From Enterobacter kobei (lineage in GTDB: Bacteria > Pseudomonadota > Gammaproteobacteria > Enterobacterales > Enterobacteriaceae), in NCBI RefSeq assembly GCF_018323985.1, contig NZ_AP024590.1, positions 4,402,001 to 4,466,000 on the forward strand: DNA of 64,000 nucleotides. The letters run 5' to 3'. Below are positions 9,038 through 18,453 of this stretch, one piece after another; position 1 is the first letter of the stretch, and each line of letters starts with the position of its first letter. Made by a program: the position numbers and the translations under genes. The notes beneath the pieces are model-generated. The model had not been told where the DNA came from and did no database searches. It saw only the letters and a list, made by a program, of their open reading frames with translations.

Positions 9038-9064
9038 CGCTTCCCCGTCCGGTACGGGGAAGCG
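9038..9064 (+). terminator. Intercistronic hairpin between xylF and xylG
   Basis: An 11-bp perfect stem CGCTTCCCCGT/ACGGGGAAGCG (9038-9048 with 9054-9064) has a 5-base loop and lacks a U tract. It sits just after the xylF stop. Such hairpins usually protect the upstream message from 3' decay or cause partial termination; I infer the former. Confidence 0.6.
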
Positions 9065-9104
9065 TTTCAGGCACTGTTATTCCATAGCCTTATGCGGAGC
9101 AGGT

Positions 9105-10646
9105 ATGCCTTATTTACTTGAGATGAAAAACATTACCAAGGCGTTTGGCGCGGTGAAAGCCGTGGATAATGTCAGCCTGCAACTGAACGCCGGAGAAGTA
9201 TTGTCCCTGTGCGGGGAAAATGGTTCCGGCAAATCTACCCTGATGAAAGTGCTGTGCGGGATATACCCTTTTGGCAGCTATGACGGCGACATCGTTTTTG
9301 CGGGCGAAACCATTGAGGCCAGCCATATTCGCGACACGGAACGCAAAGGCATCGCCATTATTCATCAGGAGCTGGCGCTGGTGAAACACCTCACCGTGCT
9401 GGAAAATATCTTCCTCGGTGCCGAAATCACGCATCACGGCGTGATGGATTACGACACCATGACGCTGCGCTGTCAGAAATTACTGGCGCAGGTCAGCCTC
9501 GCCATCTCCCCCGATACCCGCGTGGGTGATTTGGGCCTCGGCCAGCAACAACTGGTGGAGATTGCCAAAGCGCTGAACAAACAGGTGCGCCTGCTGATCC
9601 TTGACGAGCCTACTGCCTCGCTGACGGAGCAGGAAACGGCGGTGTTGCTGGATATTATTCGCGATCTGCAACATCACGGCATCGCCTGCATCTATATCTC
9701 GCACAAGCTGAATGAAGTGAAGGCGATTTCAGATGTTATCTGCGTGATCCGCGACGGGCAGCACATCGGCACCCGCGAGGCCGCCGGAATGAGCGAGGAT
9801 GACATCATCACCATGATGGTGGGCCGCGAACTGACCGCCCTTTATCCCAACGAACCCCATACCACCGGCGATGAGATCCTGCGCGTGGAGAATCTCACCG
9901 CCTGGCATCCGGTTAACCGCCATATTAAGCGCGTCAACGATGTCTCTTTTTCCCTCAAACGCGGCGAAATTTTAGGCATCGCCGGGTTGGTCGGTGCCGG
10001 GCGCACCGAAGCCGTCCAGTGCCTGTTTGGCGTCTGGCCGGGGCGTCATGAAGGCCAGGTGTTTATTGATGGTCAGCCGGTGCAGATCCGTAACTGTCAG
10101 GAAGCCATTCGCCACGGCATTGCGATGGTACCGGAAGACCGTAAAAAAGATGGCATCGTGCCGGTGATGGCGGTGGGTAAAAATATCACCCTCGCCGCGC
10201 TGGATCAGTTTTCCGGCCCGCTTACCAGCCTCGACGATGCCGCCGAGCAGCAATGTATTTTGCAGTCGCTGGCACGGCTGAAAGTGAAAACCTCGTCGCC
10301 GGAGCTGGCGATTGGCCGCCTGAGCGGCGGCAATCAACAGAAAGCGATTCTGGCGCGCTGCCTGCTGCTCAACCCGCGCATTTTGATACTCGATGAACCC
10401 ACGCGTGGGATCGATATTGGCGCGAAATACGAGATCTATAAGCTCATTAATCTGCTTGTGCAGCAGGGCATCGCCGTCATTGTGATTTCATCGGAGCTTC
10501 CGGAAGTGCTGGGCCTCAGCGACCGGGTGCTGGTGATGCACGAAGGCAGGCTGAAAGCCAATCTCATCAATCATCATCTGACCCAGGAACAGGTTATGGA
10601 AGCGGCGCTGAGGAGCGAACATCATGTCGAAAACCAACCCATCTGA
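9105..10646 (+). CDS. xylG: D-xylose ABC transporter ATP-binding protein
   Basis: This is a 513-aa tandem ATPase that powers xylose import at the inner membrane with XylH. The first domain has Walker A GENGSGKSTL, signature LGLGQQQLVEIAKAL and Walker B LLILDEPTASLTE. The second has a degenerate Walker A (GLVGAGRTE), signature LSGGNQQKAILARCL and Walker B ILILDEPTRGIDIGA, as is typical of monosaccharide importers. The start MPYLLEMKNITKAF at 9105 was chosen over an ATG 24 codons upstream because it gives the exact family length and has GGAGCAGG upstream. The end overlaps xylH by 23 bases. Confidence 0.96.
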   Translation: MPYLLEMKNITKAFGAVKAVDNVSLQLNAGEVLSLCGENGSGKSTLMKVLCGIYPFGSYDGDIVFAGETIEASHIRDTERKGIAIIHQELALVKHLTVLENIFLGAEITHHGVMDYDTMTLRCQKLLAQVSLAISPDTRVGDLGLGQQQLVEIAKALNKQVRLLILDEPTASLTEQETAVLLDIIRDLQHHGIACIYISHKLNEVKAISDVICVIRDGQHIGTREAAGMSEDDIITMMVGRELTALYPNEPHTTGDEILRVENLTAWHPVNRHIKRVNDVSFSLKRGEILGIAGLVGAGRTEAVQCLFGVWPGRHEGQVFIDGQPVQIRNCQEAIRHGIAMVPEDRKKDGIVPVMAVGKNITLAALDQFSGPLTSLDDAAEQQCILQSLARLKVKTSSPELAIGRLSGGNQQKAILARCLLLNPRILILDEPTRGIDIGAKYEIYKLINLLVQQGIAVIVISSELPEVLGLSDRVLVMHEGRLKANLINHHLTQEQVMEAALRSEHHVENQPI

Positions 10647-11805
10647 ACTCAAACTGTCCGCGCCGCAGCCTGTCACCTTCGGCGGACTGAAATCACTGAA
10701 CCTACAGGTGTTCGTGATGATCGCCGCGATTGTGGTGATCATGCTGTTTTTCACCTGGATGACCGACGGCTCATACCTGAGCGCGCGTAACGTGTCGAAC
10801 CTGCTGCGCCAGACGGCGATCACCGGCATTCTGGCGGTAGGCATGGTGTTTGTGATTATTTCGGCGGAGATCGATCTCTCCGTAGGCTCGATGATGGGTC
10901 TGCTGGGCGGCGTGGCGGCGATTTTCGACGTCTGGCTGGGCTGGCCGCTACCGCTGACCATCGTGGTAACGCTGGTGCTGGGTCTGCTGCTCGGTACCTG
11001 GAACGGCTGGTGGGTGGCATATCGTAAAGTGCCGTCGTTTATTGTCACGCTCGCCGGGATGCTGGCCTTTCGCGGCGTGCTGATCGGCATCACCAACGGT
11101 ACTACCGTTTCCCCCACCAGCGCCGCCATGTCGCAGATTGGTCAAAGCTATCTGCCGGACGTCGTCGGCTTTGGCGTGGGCGCGCTGGGGCTGGTGACCT
11201 TCACGCTGTGGCAGTGGCGCGGGCGGATGCGCCGCCAGGCGCTGGGCCTCAGCGCCGGAGCATCCACCTCAGTGGTGGGACGCCAGGCGCTGATCGCGGT
11301 GATTGTGCTGGGAGCCATCTGGCTTTTAAACGATTACCGTGGCGTGCCGACGCCGGTACTGATCCTCACCTTCCTGTTGCTCGCCGGGATGTTTATGGCG
11401 ACGCGCACCGCCTTTGGCCGTCGCATCTATGCCATCGGCGGCAACATCGAGGCGGCGCGCCTTTCCGGCATTAACGTGGAACGCACCAAGCTGGCGGTAT
11501 TCGCCATCAATGGCCTGATGGTCGCCATCGCGGGTTTGATCCTGAGTTCACGACTGGGGGCCGGTTCGCCTTCAGCGGGCAACATCGCAGAGCTTGATGC
11601 CATCGCTGCCTGTGTGATCGGCGGCACCAGCCTCGCTGGCGGTATTGGCAGCGTGGCGGGGGCGGTGATGGGGGCGTTCATTATGGCGTCACTGGATAAT
11701 GGTATGAGCATGATGGATGTGCCGACGTTCTGGCAGTACATCGTGAAAGGGGCCATTTTGTTGCTGGCGGTATGGATGGACTCGGCAACAAAACGTCGCG
11801 CATAA
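10624..11805 (+). CDS. xylH: D-xylose ABC transporter permease
   Basis: This is a 393-aa inner-membrane permease, the length of E. coli XylH, which forms the xylose channel with XylG. Hydrophobic segments run throughout, for example VFVMIAAIVVIMLFFTWM near the N-terminus and a C-terminal IVKGAILLLAVWMD. The conserved EAA-like region AIGGNIEAARLSGINVERTK, which contacts the ATPase, is present. The gene starts inside xylG by 23 bases, which suggests translational coupling. After its stop an 11-bp hairpin (11829-11861) without a U tract precedes xylR. Confidence 0.96.
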   Translation: MSKTNPSELKLSAPQPVTFGGLKSLNLQVFVMIAAIVVIMLFFTWMTDGSYLSARNVSNLLRQTAITGILAVGMVFVIISAEIDLSVGSMMGLLGGVAAIFDVWLGWPLPLTIVVTLVLGLLLGTWNGWWVAYRKVPSFIVTLAGMLAFRGVLIGITNGTTVSPTSAAMSQIGQSYLPDVVGFGVGALGLVTFTLWQWRGRMRRQALGLSAGASTSVVGRQALIAVIVLGAIWLLNDYRGVPTPVLILTFLLLAGMFMATRTAFGRRIYAIGGNIEAARLSGINVERTKLAVFAINGLMVAIAGLILSSRLGAGSPSAGNIAELDAIAACVIGGTSLAGGIGSVAGAVMGAFIMASLDNGMSMMDVPTFWQYIVKGAILLLAVWMDSATKRRA

Positions 11806-11908
11806 GGTAATGAAATCTCAGGGATGATCACACTGCCGGAGGAAAGTTTTCCGGCAGTGTGCTGAATGTGGTAAGCAGACGTAATGTTCTACGGGATAAG
11901 AGACCAAC

Positions 11909-13088
11909 ATGTTTGAAAAGCGCCACCGCATTACGTTGTTATTCAACGCCAATAAAGCCTATGACCGCCAGGTTGTCGAAGGCGTGGGTGAATATTTGCA
12001 GGCGTCGCAGTCCGAATGGGATATTTTTATTGAGGAAGATTTCCGCACCCGCATCGACAACATCCGTGAATGGCTGGGGGATGGTGTTATCGCTGACTAC
12101 GATGACGACGAGATCCAGCGACTGCTGGCAGGGGTAAACGTGCCCATCGTCGGGGTGGGAGGGTCGTATCATCGCGCAGATAACTATCCGCCGGTGCATT
12201 ACATCGCCACCGACAACCATGCGCTGGTCGAAAGCGCTTTTTTTGCATTTAAAAGAAAAAGGCGTACAGCGTTTTGCCTTTTATGGCCTGCCCGCTTCCA
12301 GCGGCAAGCGCTGGGCGGTAGAGCGGGAGTACGCGTTCTGCCAACTGGTCGCGCAGGAGAAATATCGCGGCGTGGTGTATCAGGGGCTGGAAACCGCACC
12401 GGAGAACTGGCAGCACGCGCAAAACCGTCTGGCGGACTGGCTGCAAACCCTGCCGCCGCAGACCGGTATTATTGCCGTCACGGATGCCCGCGCCCGTCAT
12501 GTCTTACAGGTGTGCGAGCATCTGCATATTCCGGTGCCGGAAAAACTGTGCGTGATCGGTATTGATAACGAAGAGCTGACGCGTTATCTGTCGCGCGTGG
12601 CGCTCTCGTCAGTGGCTCAGGGGACGCGGCAGATGGGCTATCAGGCGGCAAAACTGCTGCACCGTCTGCTGGATAACGAGCCATTGCCGTTACAGCGATT
12701 GCTGGTGCCGCCGGTGCGCGTGGTAGAGCGACGTTCAACGGATTACCGATCGCTGAGCGATCCCGCGGTGATCCAGGCGATGCACTATATCCGCAATCAC
12801 GCCTGCAAAGGGATCAAGGTAGATCAGGTGCTGGACGCGGTCGGCATTTCCCGATCGAATCTGGAAAAGCGCTTTAAAGAGGAAGTCGGTGAAACCATTC
12901 ACGCGGTGATCCACGCCGAAAAGCTGGAGAAAGCCCGCAGCCTGCTGATTTCCACCTCACTGTCGATTAACGAGATCTCGCAGATGTGTGGCTATCCATC
13001 GTTGCAGTATTTCTATTCGGTATTCAGGAAGGAGTACGACACCACGCCGAAGGATTACCGCGATCGCTACAGTGAAGTGATGATGTAG
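11909..13088 (+). pseudogene. xylR: Xylose operon activator XylR, interrupted by a one-base frameshift
   Basis: XylR activates xylAB and xylFGH in response to D-xylose. It has an N-terminal LacI-like sugar-sensing domain and a C-terminal AraC DNA-binding domain. Here the two parts lie in different frames. MFEKRHRITLLFNANKAYDR to ALVESAF is read from 11909, and HLKEKGVQRFAFYGLPASSG to the end is read one base later. The break falls in a run of seven T at 12238-12244, where the reading of the E. coli protein (ESAFLHLKEKG) needs six. With one T removed the gene encodes 392 aa, exactly the E. coli length, and both halves are well conserved. As written, translation gives a truncated 218-aa product with about 110 native residues and no DNA-binding domain. 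It may be a real recent mutation, a slippage-prone tract, or a sequencing error. Confidence 0.9.
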
Positions 13089-13106
13089 CCGTTATTGCCG
13101 GAGGAA

Positions 13107-13136
13107 AAAAACGCCTTCCGGCTGGAAGGCGTTTTC
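13107..13136. terminator. Bidirectional terminator between xylR and bax
   Basis: A 10-bp stem AACGCCTTCC/GGAAGGCGTT (13110-13119 with 13124-13133) has a 4-base loop, with A residues on the left and T residues on the right. It lies between two convergent genes and can serve both. Confidence 0.85.
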
Positions 13137-13138
13137 GT

Positions 13139-13966
13139 TTACATGTGGGCGGCAATCAGTCGCTGATTGTCCTGATACATGGCAAACAGATAATTGTTGT
13201 AGCTCTTGCCCTGCGTGGAATAGCCTTTGAGCTTGTGGATCATCGTGCTCGCCGTCACTTCCTGGTCCGCTTTGCGCAGTTGCGCGCGGGACTTGCGGAA
13301 CGACTTATACGCCGGATGCGTATTCAGGTTAACCACGTAGGCGTTGACTGACTCTTTCACCGAAGCAAACTGGGAATAGCCTTTCACCTTGCCGGGCGCA
13401 TTGGTACAGTGACCTTTCATGCATTTCATGCCGAACAGGTTATTGTTACTACGCGCCAGCTTGGAGGTTCCCCAGCCGCTTTCTGCTGCGGCCATGGTCG
13501 CCACCATGCTGTCCGGAATGATGTCGACGCGATCCAGCAACGTATTCCACGGAATACGGCGGGTATTGCCCGACCAGTTCACTTTGTAGCGTTTGGCAAT
13601 ATCCTTCAGGCGCGCGCGCTCGGCCGACGACCACTGGCTTTCGTACTGTTTGGACATCAACCAGTTACGCTCAGCGGCGATCGTTGCGTTTTGACTCGTA
13701 ATATAAGGCATGACCGTCCGGAGAAACGCTTTTTTTCTTGGTGTTCCGGAAGGGTATTTTCGCAAATCAGGAAGTGAACTACTCTTTGCACTATTGCGAG
13801 AATACTCTTGTTTACTGCTAGCCTGCTTCTTACTTATCTGTTTGGTTATTAGGGGTTTATGACTCGCTGTTTTTTCGTGCGTCTTAGCAAGCACCTCACC
13901 GGAAAATATCAGGGTGAGAAACATCAGAATCGTTACCCCATATCGTCGTATGGGAGTCGTTATCAT
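13139..13966 (-). CDS. bax: Bax protein, glucosaminidase-domain cell-wall hydrolase
   Basis: This is a 275-aa exported protein with a C-terminal glucosaminidase (GH73-type) domain, homologous to E. coli Bax. A basic N-terminus and hydrophobic segment (MITTPIRRYGVTILMFLTLI) are followed by a likely cleavage near GEVLA. A low-complexity Lys/Ser/Thr-rich linker runs to about residue 60. The catalytic-domain motif AAAESGWGTSKLARSNNNLF contains the expected Glu. The start at 13966 is preceded by GGAGACCT. The precise substrate in the cell is not established; the family cleaves peptidoglycan glycan strands. Confidence 0.9.
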   Translation of the reverse strand: MITTPIRRYGVTILMFLTLIFSGEVLAKTHEKTASHKPLITKQISKKQASSKQEYSRNSAKSSSLPDLRKYPSGTPRKKAFLRTVMPYITSQNATIAAERNWLMSKQYESQWSSAERARLKDIAKRYKVNWSGNTRRIPWNTLLDRVDIIPDSMVATMAAAESGWGTSKLARSNNNLFGMKCMKGHCTNAPGKVKGYSQFASVKESVNAYVVNLNTHPAYKSFRKSRAQLRKADQEVTASTMIHKLKGYSTQGKSYNNYLFAMYQDNQRLIAAHM

Positions 13967-14281
13967 TAGGTCTCCAGGTCGGATTGTTGCATTCCAACAC
14001 CTTATTTGATTCACAATTTTGAGAGCGGAATCTCAAATCATATCAAAAATACCCTTTTATTGACACACAATGAATAAGCGATTTCCGAAAGCCTGTCATC
14101 TGCTAATGCGTGTCAGCGCATAAATTATGCACGAAATGCGGGGGTTATCGCAAATCACTGGCGATTTTTGAAGCAGATCACTCACCCTTTCGCCTCCCCC
14201 CTGACGAAGCCCTCAGAAGGATGAGTTACCCCCTGGCGTCTGCTGGCACACTGGATAAAATTCATGCGACAGGCACCCTGA
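13967..14281. promoter_or_regulatory. bax-malS divergent intergenic region
   Basis: These 315 bases hold the divergent promoters of bax and malS. A nested dyad is visible on the bax side: TTGAGA (14019-14024) with TCTCAA (14031-14036), flanked further out by TTTGAT and ATCAAA. Near malS, AAGGATGAG (14217-14225) resembles a MalT box core (GGATGAG), as expected for a maltose-regulon gene; this is a weak match. No small gene is supported. Confidence 0.5.
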
Positions 14282-16312
14282 ATGAAACGTTCTGCCCTTC
14301 TATTATTGCTGCTGCCCGCCGTGGCCTGGTCAGACTGGACATCCCCCGGCTTTCCGGCGTTTACCGATGCCGGATCGGGAGTGTACCGCAGCGACGCGCC
14401 GCTGAAAAAAGGCGCTTATCCGTTGACCCTGAAGCTTGATCAACAGTGCTGGCAGCCGACCGACGCGCCACGGTTGAATCAGATGCTCTCTTTGCAGCCC
14501 TGTAGCGGCACGCCGCCGCAGTGGCGTGTGTTCCGCGACGGCGATTATCAGTTGCAGCTGGATACCCGTTCCGGCACGCCAACGCTGATGCTCACGGTGA
14601 AAAGTACCCCGCAAACCAGCACCGCAGCGGTGACGCGTCAATGTCCGAAATGGGACGGCAAGCCACTGACGCTGGACGTGAGTAAAACCTTTGCTGAAGG
14701 CAGCGTGGTGCGCGATTTCTACAGTCAGCAAACCGCCACGGTAAAACAGGGAAAAATCACCCTGCTGCCCGATGCCAACAGTGACGGGCTGCTGTTGCTG
14801 GAGCGCGCGGAAACCGACGCTGCGGCCCCCTTCGACTGGCATAACGCCACCGTCTATTTTGTGCTGACTGACCGCTTCGAGAACGGCGATCCGTCCAATG
14901 ACAACAGTTATGGCCGCCACAAAGACGGCATGGAAGAGATCGGCACCTTTCATGGCGGCGATCTGAAAGGGCTGACGCAGAAGCTGGATTACCTCTCGCA
15001 GCTCGGCGTTAATGCGCTGTGGATCAGCGCGCCCTTCGAGCAGATCCACGGCTGGGTGGGCGGCGGCACCAAAGGCGATTTCCCGCATTACGCCTATCAC
15101 GGCTACTACATTCAGGACTGGACACGGCTTGATGCCAATATGGGCAGCGAAGCAGATCTGCGTACGCTGGTGGATGAAGCGCACCAGCGCGGTATCCGCA
15201 TTCTTTTTGACGTGGTCATCAACCACACCGGTTATGCGACGCTGGCCGATATGCAGCAGTATCAGTTCGGCGCCCTGTATGTTCAGGGCGAGGAGCGCAA
15301 AAAAGTGCTCGGCGAGCACTGGACGGACTGGAAGCCCGCTGCCGGGCAGAACTGGCACAGTTTTAATGATTACATCAACTTCAGCGATAAAAATGCCTGG
15401 CAAAACTGGTGGGGCAAAGCCTGGGTGCGTACCGATATTGGCGATTACGATAACCCCGGCTTTGACGATCTCACCATGTCGCTGGCGTTTTTGCCGGATC
15501 TGAAAACCGAGTCGACCACGTCCTCCGGGCTACCGGTGTTTTATCAGCACAAGCCGGATACCAAAGCGAAAGCCATCGACGGCTTCACGCCGCGCGATTA
15601 TCTGACCCACTGGCTGAGCGACTGGGTGCGGGAGTACGGCATTGACGGTTTCCGCGTCGATACCGCCAAGCACGTCGATATGGCCACCTTACAGCAGTTG
15701 AAAACCCAGGCGACTGAAGCGCTGGCAGAGTGGAAGCAGGCCAACCCGCAGAAAAAACGCGATGATGCCCCCTTCTGGATGACCGGCGAAGCCTGGGGCC
15801 ACGGCGTGATGGAGAGCAGTTATTACCGCCATGGTTTCGATGCGATGATCAATTTTGATTATCAGGAGCAGGCGGCGAAAGCGGCGGATTGCTTCGCCAG
15901 TATTGATCTGACGTGGCAGCAGATGGCCGACAAATTGCAAAGTTTTAACGTGCTGAGCTATTTGTCGTCCCACGATACCCGGCTGTTCCGCGAAGGGGAT
16001 CAGCGGGCAGCAGAACTGCTGTTGCTGACGCCTGGCGCGGTGCAGATTTTTTATGGCGATGAGTCCGGACGACCGTTCGGCCCGACCGGCTCCGATCCCC
16101 TCCAGGGCACGCGTTCGGATATGAACTGGCAGGATGTCACCGGCAGTGCTGCGCCGCGTGTCGCCCACTGGCAGCGTCTGGGACAGTTCCGCGCCCGCCA
16201 CCCGGCCATCGGTATGGGTAAGCAAACCACGCTCTCACTGCCGCAGGGCTATGGTTTTACCCGTGAAGCGGGCGACGATAAAGTCATGGTGGTGTGGGCG
16301 GGGCAGCAATAG
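14282..16312 (+). CDS. malS: Periplasmic alpha-amylase
   Basis: This is a 676-aa exported GH13 alpha-amylase that trims maltodextrins in the periplasm for the maltose system. The signal peptide is MKRSALLLLLLPAVAWS, with the mature protein from about residue 18. The (beta/alpha)8 catalytic domain carries the nucleophile Asp460 (GFRVDTAKH), acid/base Glu503 (WMTGEAWGHG) and the third carboxylate Asp565 (LSSHDTRLF). The length equals that of E. coli MalS. The downstream neighbour is rep, tail to tail and only 34 bases away, whereas in E. coli malS is followed by avtA. This is one of the rearrangement joints in the window. Confidence 0.96.
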   Translation: MKRSALLLLLLPAVAWSDWTSPGFPAFTDAGSGVYRSDAPLKKGAYPLTLKLDQQCWQPTDAPRLNQMLSLQPCSGTPPQWRVFRDGDYQLQLDTRSGTPTLMLTVKSTPQTSTAAVTRQCPKWDGKPLTLDVSKTFAEGSVVRDFYSQQTATVKQGKITLLPDANSDGLLLLERAETDAAAPFDWHNATVYFVLTDRFENGDPSNDNSYGRHKDGMEEIGTFHGGDLKGLTQKLDYLSQLGVNALWISAPFEQIHGWVGGGTKGDFPHYAYHGYYIQDWTRLDANMGSEADLRTLVDEAHQRGIRILFDVVINHTGYATLADMQQYQFGALYVQGEERKKVLGEHWTDWKPAAGQNWHSFNDYINFSDKNAWQNWWGKAWVRTDIGDYDNPGFDDLTMSLAFLPDLKTESTTSSGLPVFYQHKPDTKAKAIDGFTPRDYLTHWLSDWVREYGIDGFRVDTAKHVDMATLQQLKTQATEALAEWKQANPQKKRDDAPFWMTGEAWGHGVMESSYYRHGFDAMINFDYQEQAAKAADCFASIDLTWQQMADKLQSFNVLSYLSSHDTRLFREGDQRAAELLLLTPGAVQIFYGDESGRPFGPTGSDPLQGTRSDMNWQDVTGSAAPRVAHWQRLGQFRARHPAIGMGKQTTLSLPQGYGFTREAGDDKVMVVWAGQQ

Positions 16313-16323
16313 CCGCGCATCTG

Positions 16324-16347
16324 ATCCCTCTGCGCAGGCAGAGGGAT
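16324..16347. terminator. Bidirectional terminator between malS and rep
   Basis: A perfect 10-bp stem ATCCCTCTGC/GCAGAGGGAT has a 4-base loop and a TTATTTT tract to the right. It fills most of the 34 bases between the two convergent stop codons and touches the rep stop. The rearrangement joint must lie in or next to it. Confidence 0.8.
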
Positions 16348-18368
16348 TATTTTGCTTTCGCCTTCGCCAGCATCGCTTTGATATTCGCCACGTTCGCCTG
16401 GCCTTTATGCATCCGCTCTTCAGCGCTCACCACTTTGCGCTCCTGCTCCCAGATCAAATCGTCCTGCGGCAGTTCGAGCAGAAAACGGCTCGGCTCCGGG
16501 CGCACCAGCTCACCATACTGACGGCGCTCTTTGCACAGGGTGAAGATCAGCTCTTTTTGCGCACGGGTGATGCCGACATACGCCAGCCGGCGTTCTTCCT
16601 CGATATTGTCTTCGTCAATGCTGCTCTGGTGCGGCAGGAAGCCCTCTTCCATTCCCACCATAAACACATAGGGGAACTCCAGCCCTTTCGAGGCGTGCAG
16701 CGTCATCAGCTGCACCTGGTCAGACTCTTCATCGCTTTCGCCGCGCTCCATCATGTCGCGCAGGGTGAAGCGGGTGACCACCTGTGTCAGGGTCATCGGC
16801 TCATCAATATCGTTGCCTTCAAGCATTTCCGTCATCCAGCTGAACAGCGTATTGACGTTTTTCATGCGCATTTCAGCGGCTTTCGGGCTGGGTGAGGTCT
16901 CATACAGCCAGGATTCGTAGTTGATACCGTGGATCAGATCGCGCACCGCCGCGATGGGATCGCGCTCGGACAAGCGCTGCACTTCACCCAGCCAGTGGGT
17001 AAAGCGGGTAAGCGACTCGTAGCCGCGTCCGGTCAGCGTCTGGGTCAGACCCATGTCAAAGCTGGCGGCGAACAGGCTTTTGTTACGCGTGTTAGCCCAC
17101 TCGCCCAGCTTCTGCAGCGTGGCGGAGCCAATTTCCCGCTTCGGCGTGTTCACAATGCGCAGGAAGGCGCTGTCGTCATCGGTATTGGTCAGCACGCGCA
17201 GGTAGGCAAGCAGATCTTTGATTTCCGGGCGCGAGAAAAACGACGTCCCGCCGGAGATACGGTACGGAATACGGTTCTGCATGAGAAATTTTTCGAACAC
17301 GCGGGACTGATGATTACCGCGATAGAGAATGGCGTAATCTTTGTACTGCGTTTTCTGGATAAAGTGATGCGCAATCAGCTCGCCGGTAACGCGCTCCGCT
17401 TCGTGATCTTCGTTATTGGCCGTCAGCACTTTCAGCTCAGCGCCGTAGCCCAGTTCGGAGAACAGCCGCTTCTCAAAGACGTGCGGGTTATTGGCGATGA
17501 GGATGTTCGCCGCTTTCAGAATGCGTCCGGATGAGCGGTAGTTCTGCTCCAGCTTGATCACCTGCAACGCCGGGAAATCCTGGCTTAACAGCACCAGGTT
17601 TTGTGGCCGCGCGCCGCGCCAGGAGTAGATCGACTGGTCATCATCCCCCACCACTGTAAAGCGCGCCCGGCTACCCACCAGCAGTTTCACCAGCTCGTAC
17701 TGGCTGGTGTTGGTGTCCTGATATTCATCCACCAGCAGATAGCGGATCTTGTTCTGCCAGCGCTCGCGGACCTCTTCATTGCGCTGTAACAGCAGGGTCG
17801 GCAGCAGGATCAGATCGTCAAAATCGAGCACGTTACAGGCTTTCATGTGCGCGTCGTACAGGCCGTAGCAGTGGGCGAAGATGCGATCCCGTTCGCCTTT
17901 CGCCTGAGCCGCCGCCTGCGCGGGCGTGCAAAGATCGTTTTTCCAGTTAGAGATCGTCGAGATCAGCTGTTGCAGCACCACTTTGTCATCATCGATCAGC
18001 CCCTCGGTCAGATCTTTGAGCAGCGCCACCTGGTCGGTATCGTCAAACAGGGAAAAGTTGGACTTCATGCCGAGCGCCGCGTATTCCCGCTTGATGATGT
18101 CCAGTCCCAGCGTATGGAAGGTAGAGATCATCAGGCCGCGCGCTTCCTGGCGTCCCAGCGTTTGCCCGACACGCTCTTTCATTTCGCGGGCGGCTTTGTT
18201 GGTAAAGGTTACCGCCGCGATGTGTCGCGCCTGGTAGCCGCAGCCACGGATCAGGTGCGCGATCTTATTGGTGATCACACGGGTTTTGCCGGAGCCGGCA
18301 CCCGCCAGCACCAGACAGGGTCCGGTGACAAATTCGACGGCTTGTTGTTGTCCGGGGTTCAAACGCAT
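16347..18368 (-). CDS. rep: ATP-dependent DNA helicase Rep
   Basis: This is a 673-aa superfamily 1A 3'-to-5' helicase that removes proteins ahead of replication forks and helps restart. Motifs in order are the Q motif region LNPGQQQAVEFV, Walker A LAGAGSGKTRV, the DEYQ box YLLVDEYQDTN, motif III GDDDQSIYSWRGA, motif IV LEQNYRSSGRIL, and motif V-VI QLMTLHASKGLEFP and VGITRAQKEL. The start MRLNPGQQQA was taken from the family; five extra in-frame codons lie upstream. The C-terminus ends in KAMLAKAKAK, close to the E. coli tail. As in E. coli, ppiC lies divergently upstream, but the downstream side is novel (malS rather than gppA). Confidence 0.97.
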   Translation of the reverse strand: MRLNPGQQQAVEFVTGPCLVLAGAGSGKTRVITNKIAHLIRGCGYQARHIAAVTFTNKAAREMKERVGQTLGRQEARGLMISTFHTLGLDIIKREYAALGMKSNFSLFDDTDQVALLKDLTEGLIDDDKVVLQQLISTISNWKNDLCTPAQAAAQAKGERDRIFAHCYGLYDAHMKACNVLDFDDLILLPTLLLQRNEEVRERWQNKIRYLLVDEYQDTNTSQYELVKLLVGSRARFTVVGDDDQSIYSWRGARPQNLVLLSQDFPALQVIKLEQNYRSSGRILKAANILIANNPHVFEKRLFSELGYGAELKVLTANNEDHEAERVTGELIAHHFIQKTQYKDYAILYRGNHQSRVFEKFLMQNRIPYRISGGTSFFSRPEIKDLLAYLRVLTNTDDDSAFLRIVNTPKREIGSATLQKLGEWANTRNKSLFAASFDMGLTQTLTGRGYESLTRFTHWLGEVQRLSERDPIAAVRDLIHGINYESWLYETSPSPKAAEMRMKNVNTLFSWMTEMLEGNDIDEPMTLTQVVTRFTLRDMMERGESDEESDQVQLMTLHASKGLEFPYVFMVGMEEGFLPHQSSIDEDNIEEERRLAYVGITRAQKELIFTLCKERRQYGELVRPEPSRFLLELPQDDLIWEQERKVVSAEERMHKGQANVANIKAMLAKAKAK

Positions 18369-18453
18369 AAGAAAATCACTCAATGAAAGGCGGGAGGGGA
18401 TAAAAACGCGTGGTAGTATAACGAGCGTAAACTATCTGACTCAAGGCACGATC

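Noticed and set aside
12238..12244. Programmed -1 ribosomal frameshift at the T7 run in xylR
   Set aside because: The downstream frame is reached by removing one base (+1 direction), not by a -1 shift. Transcript slippage or an error remains possible.
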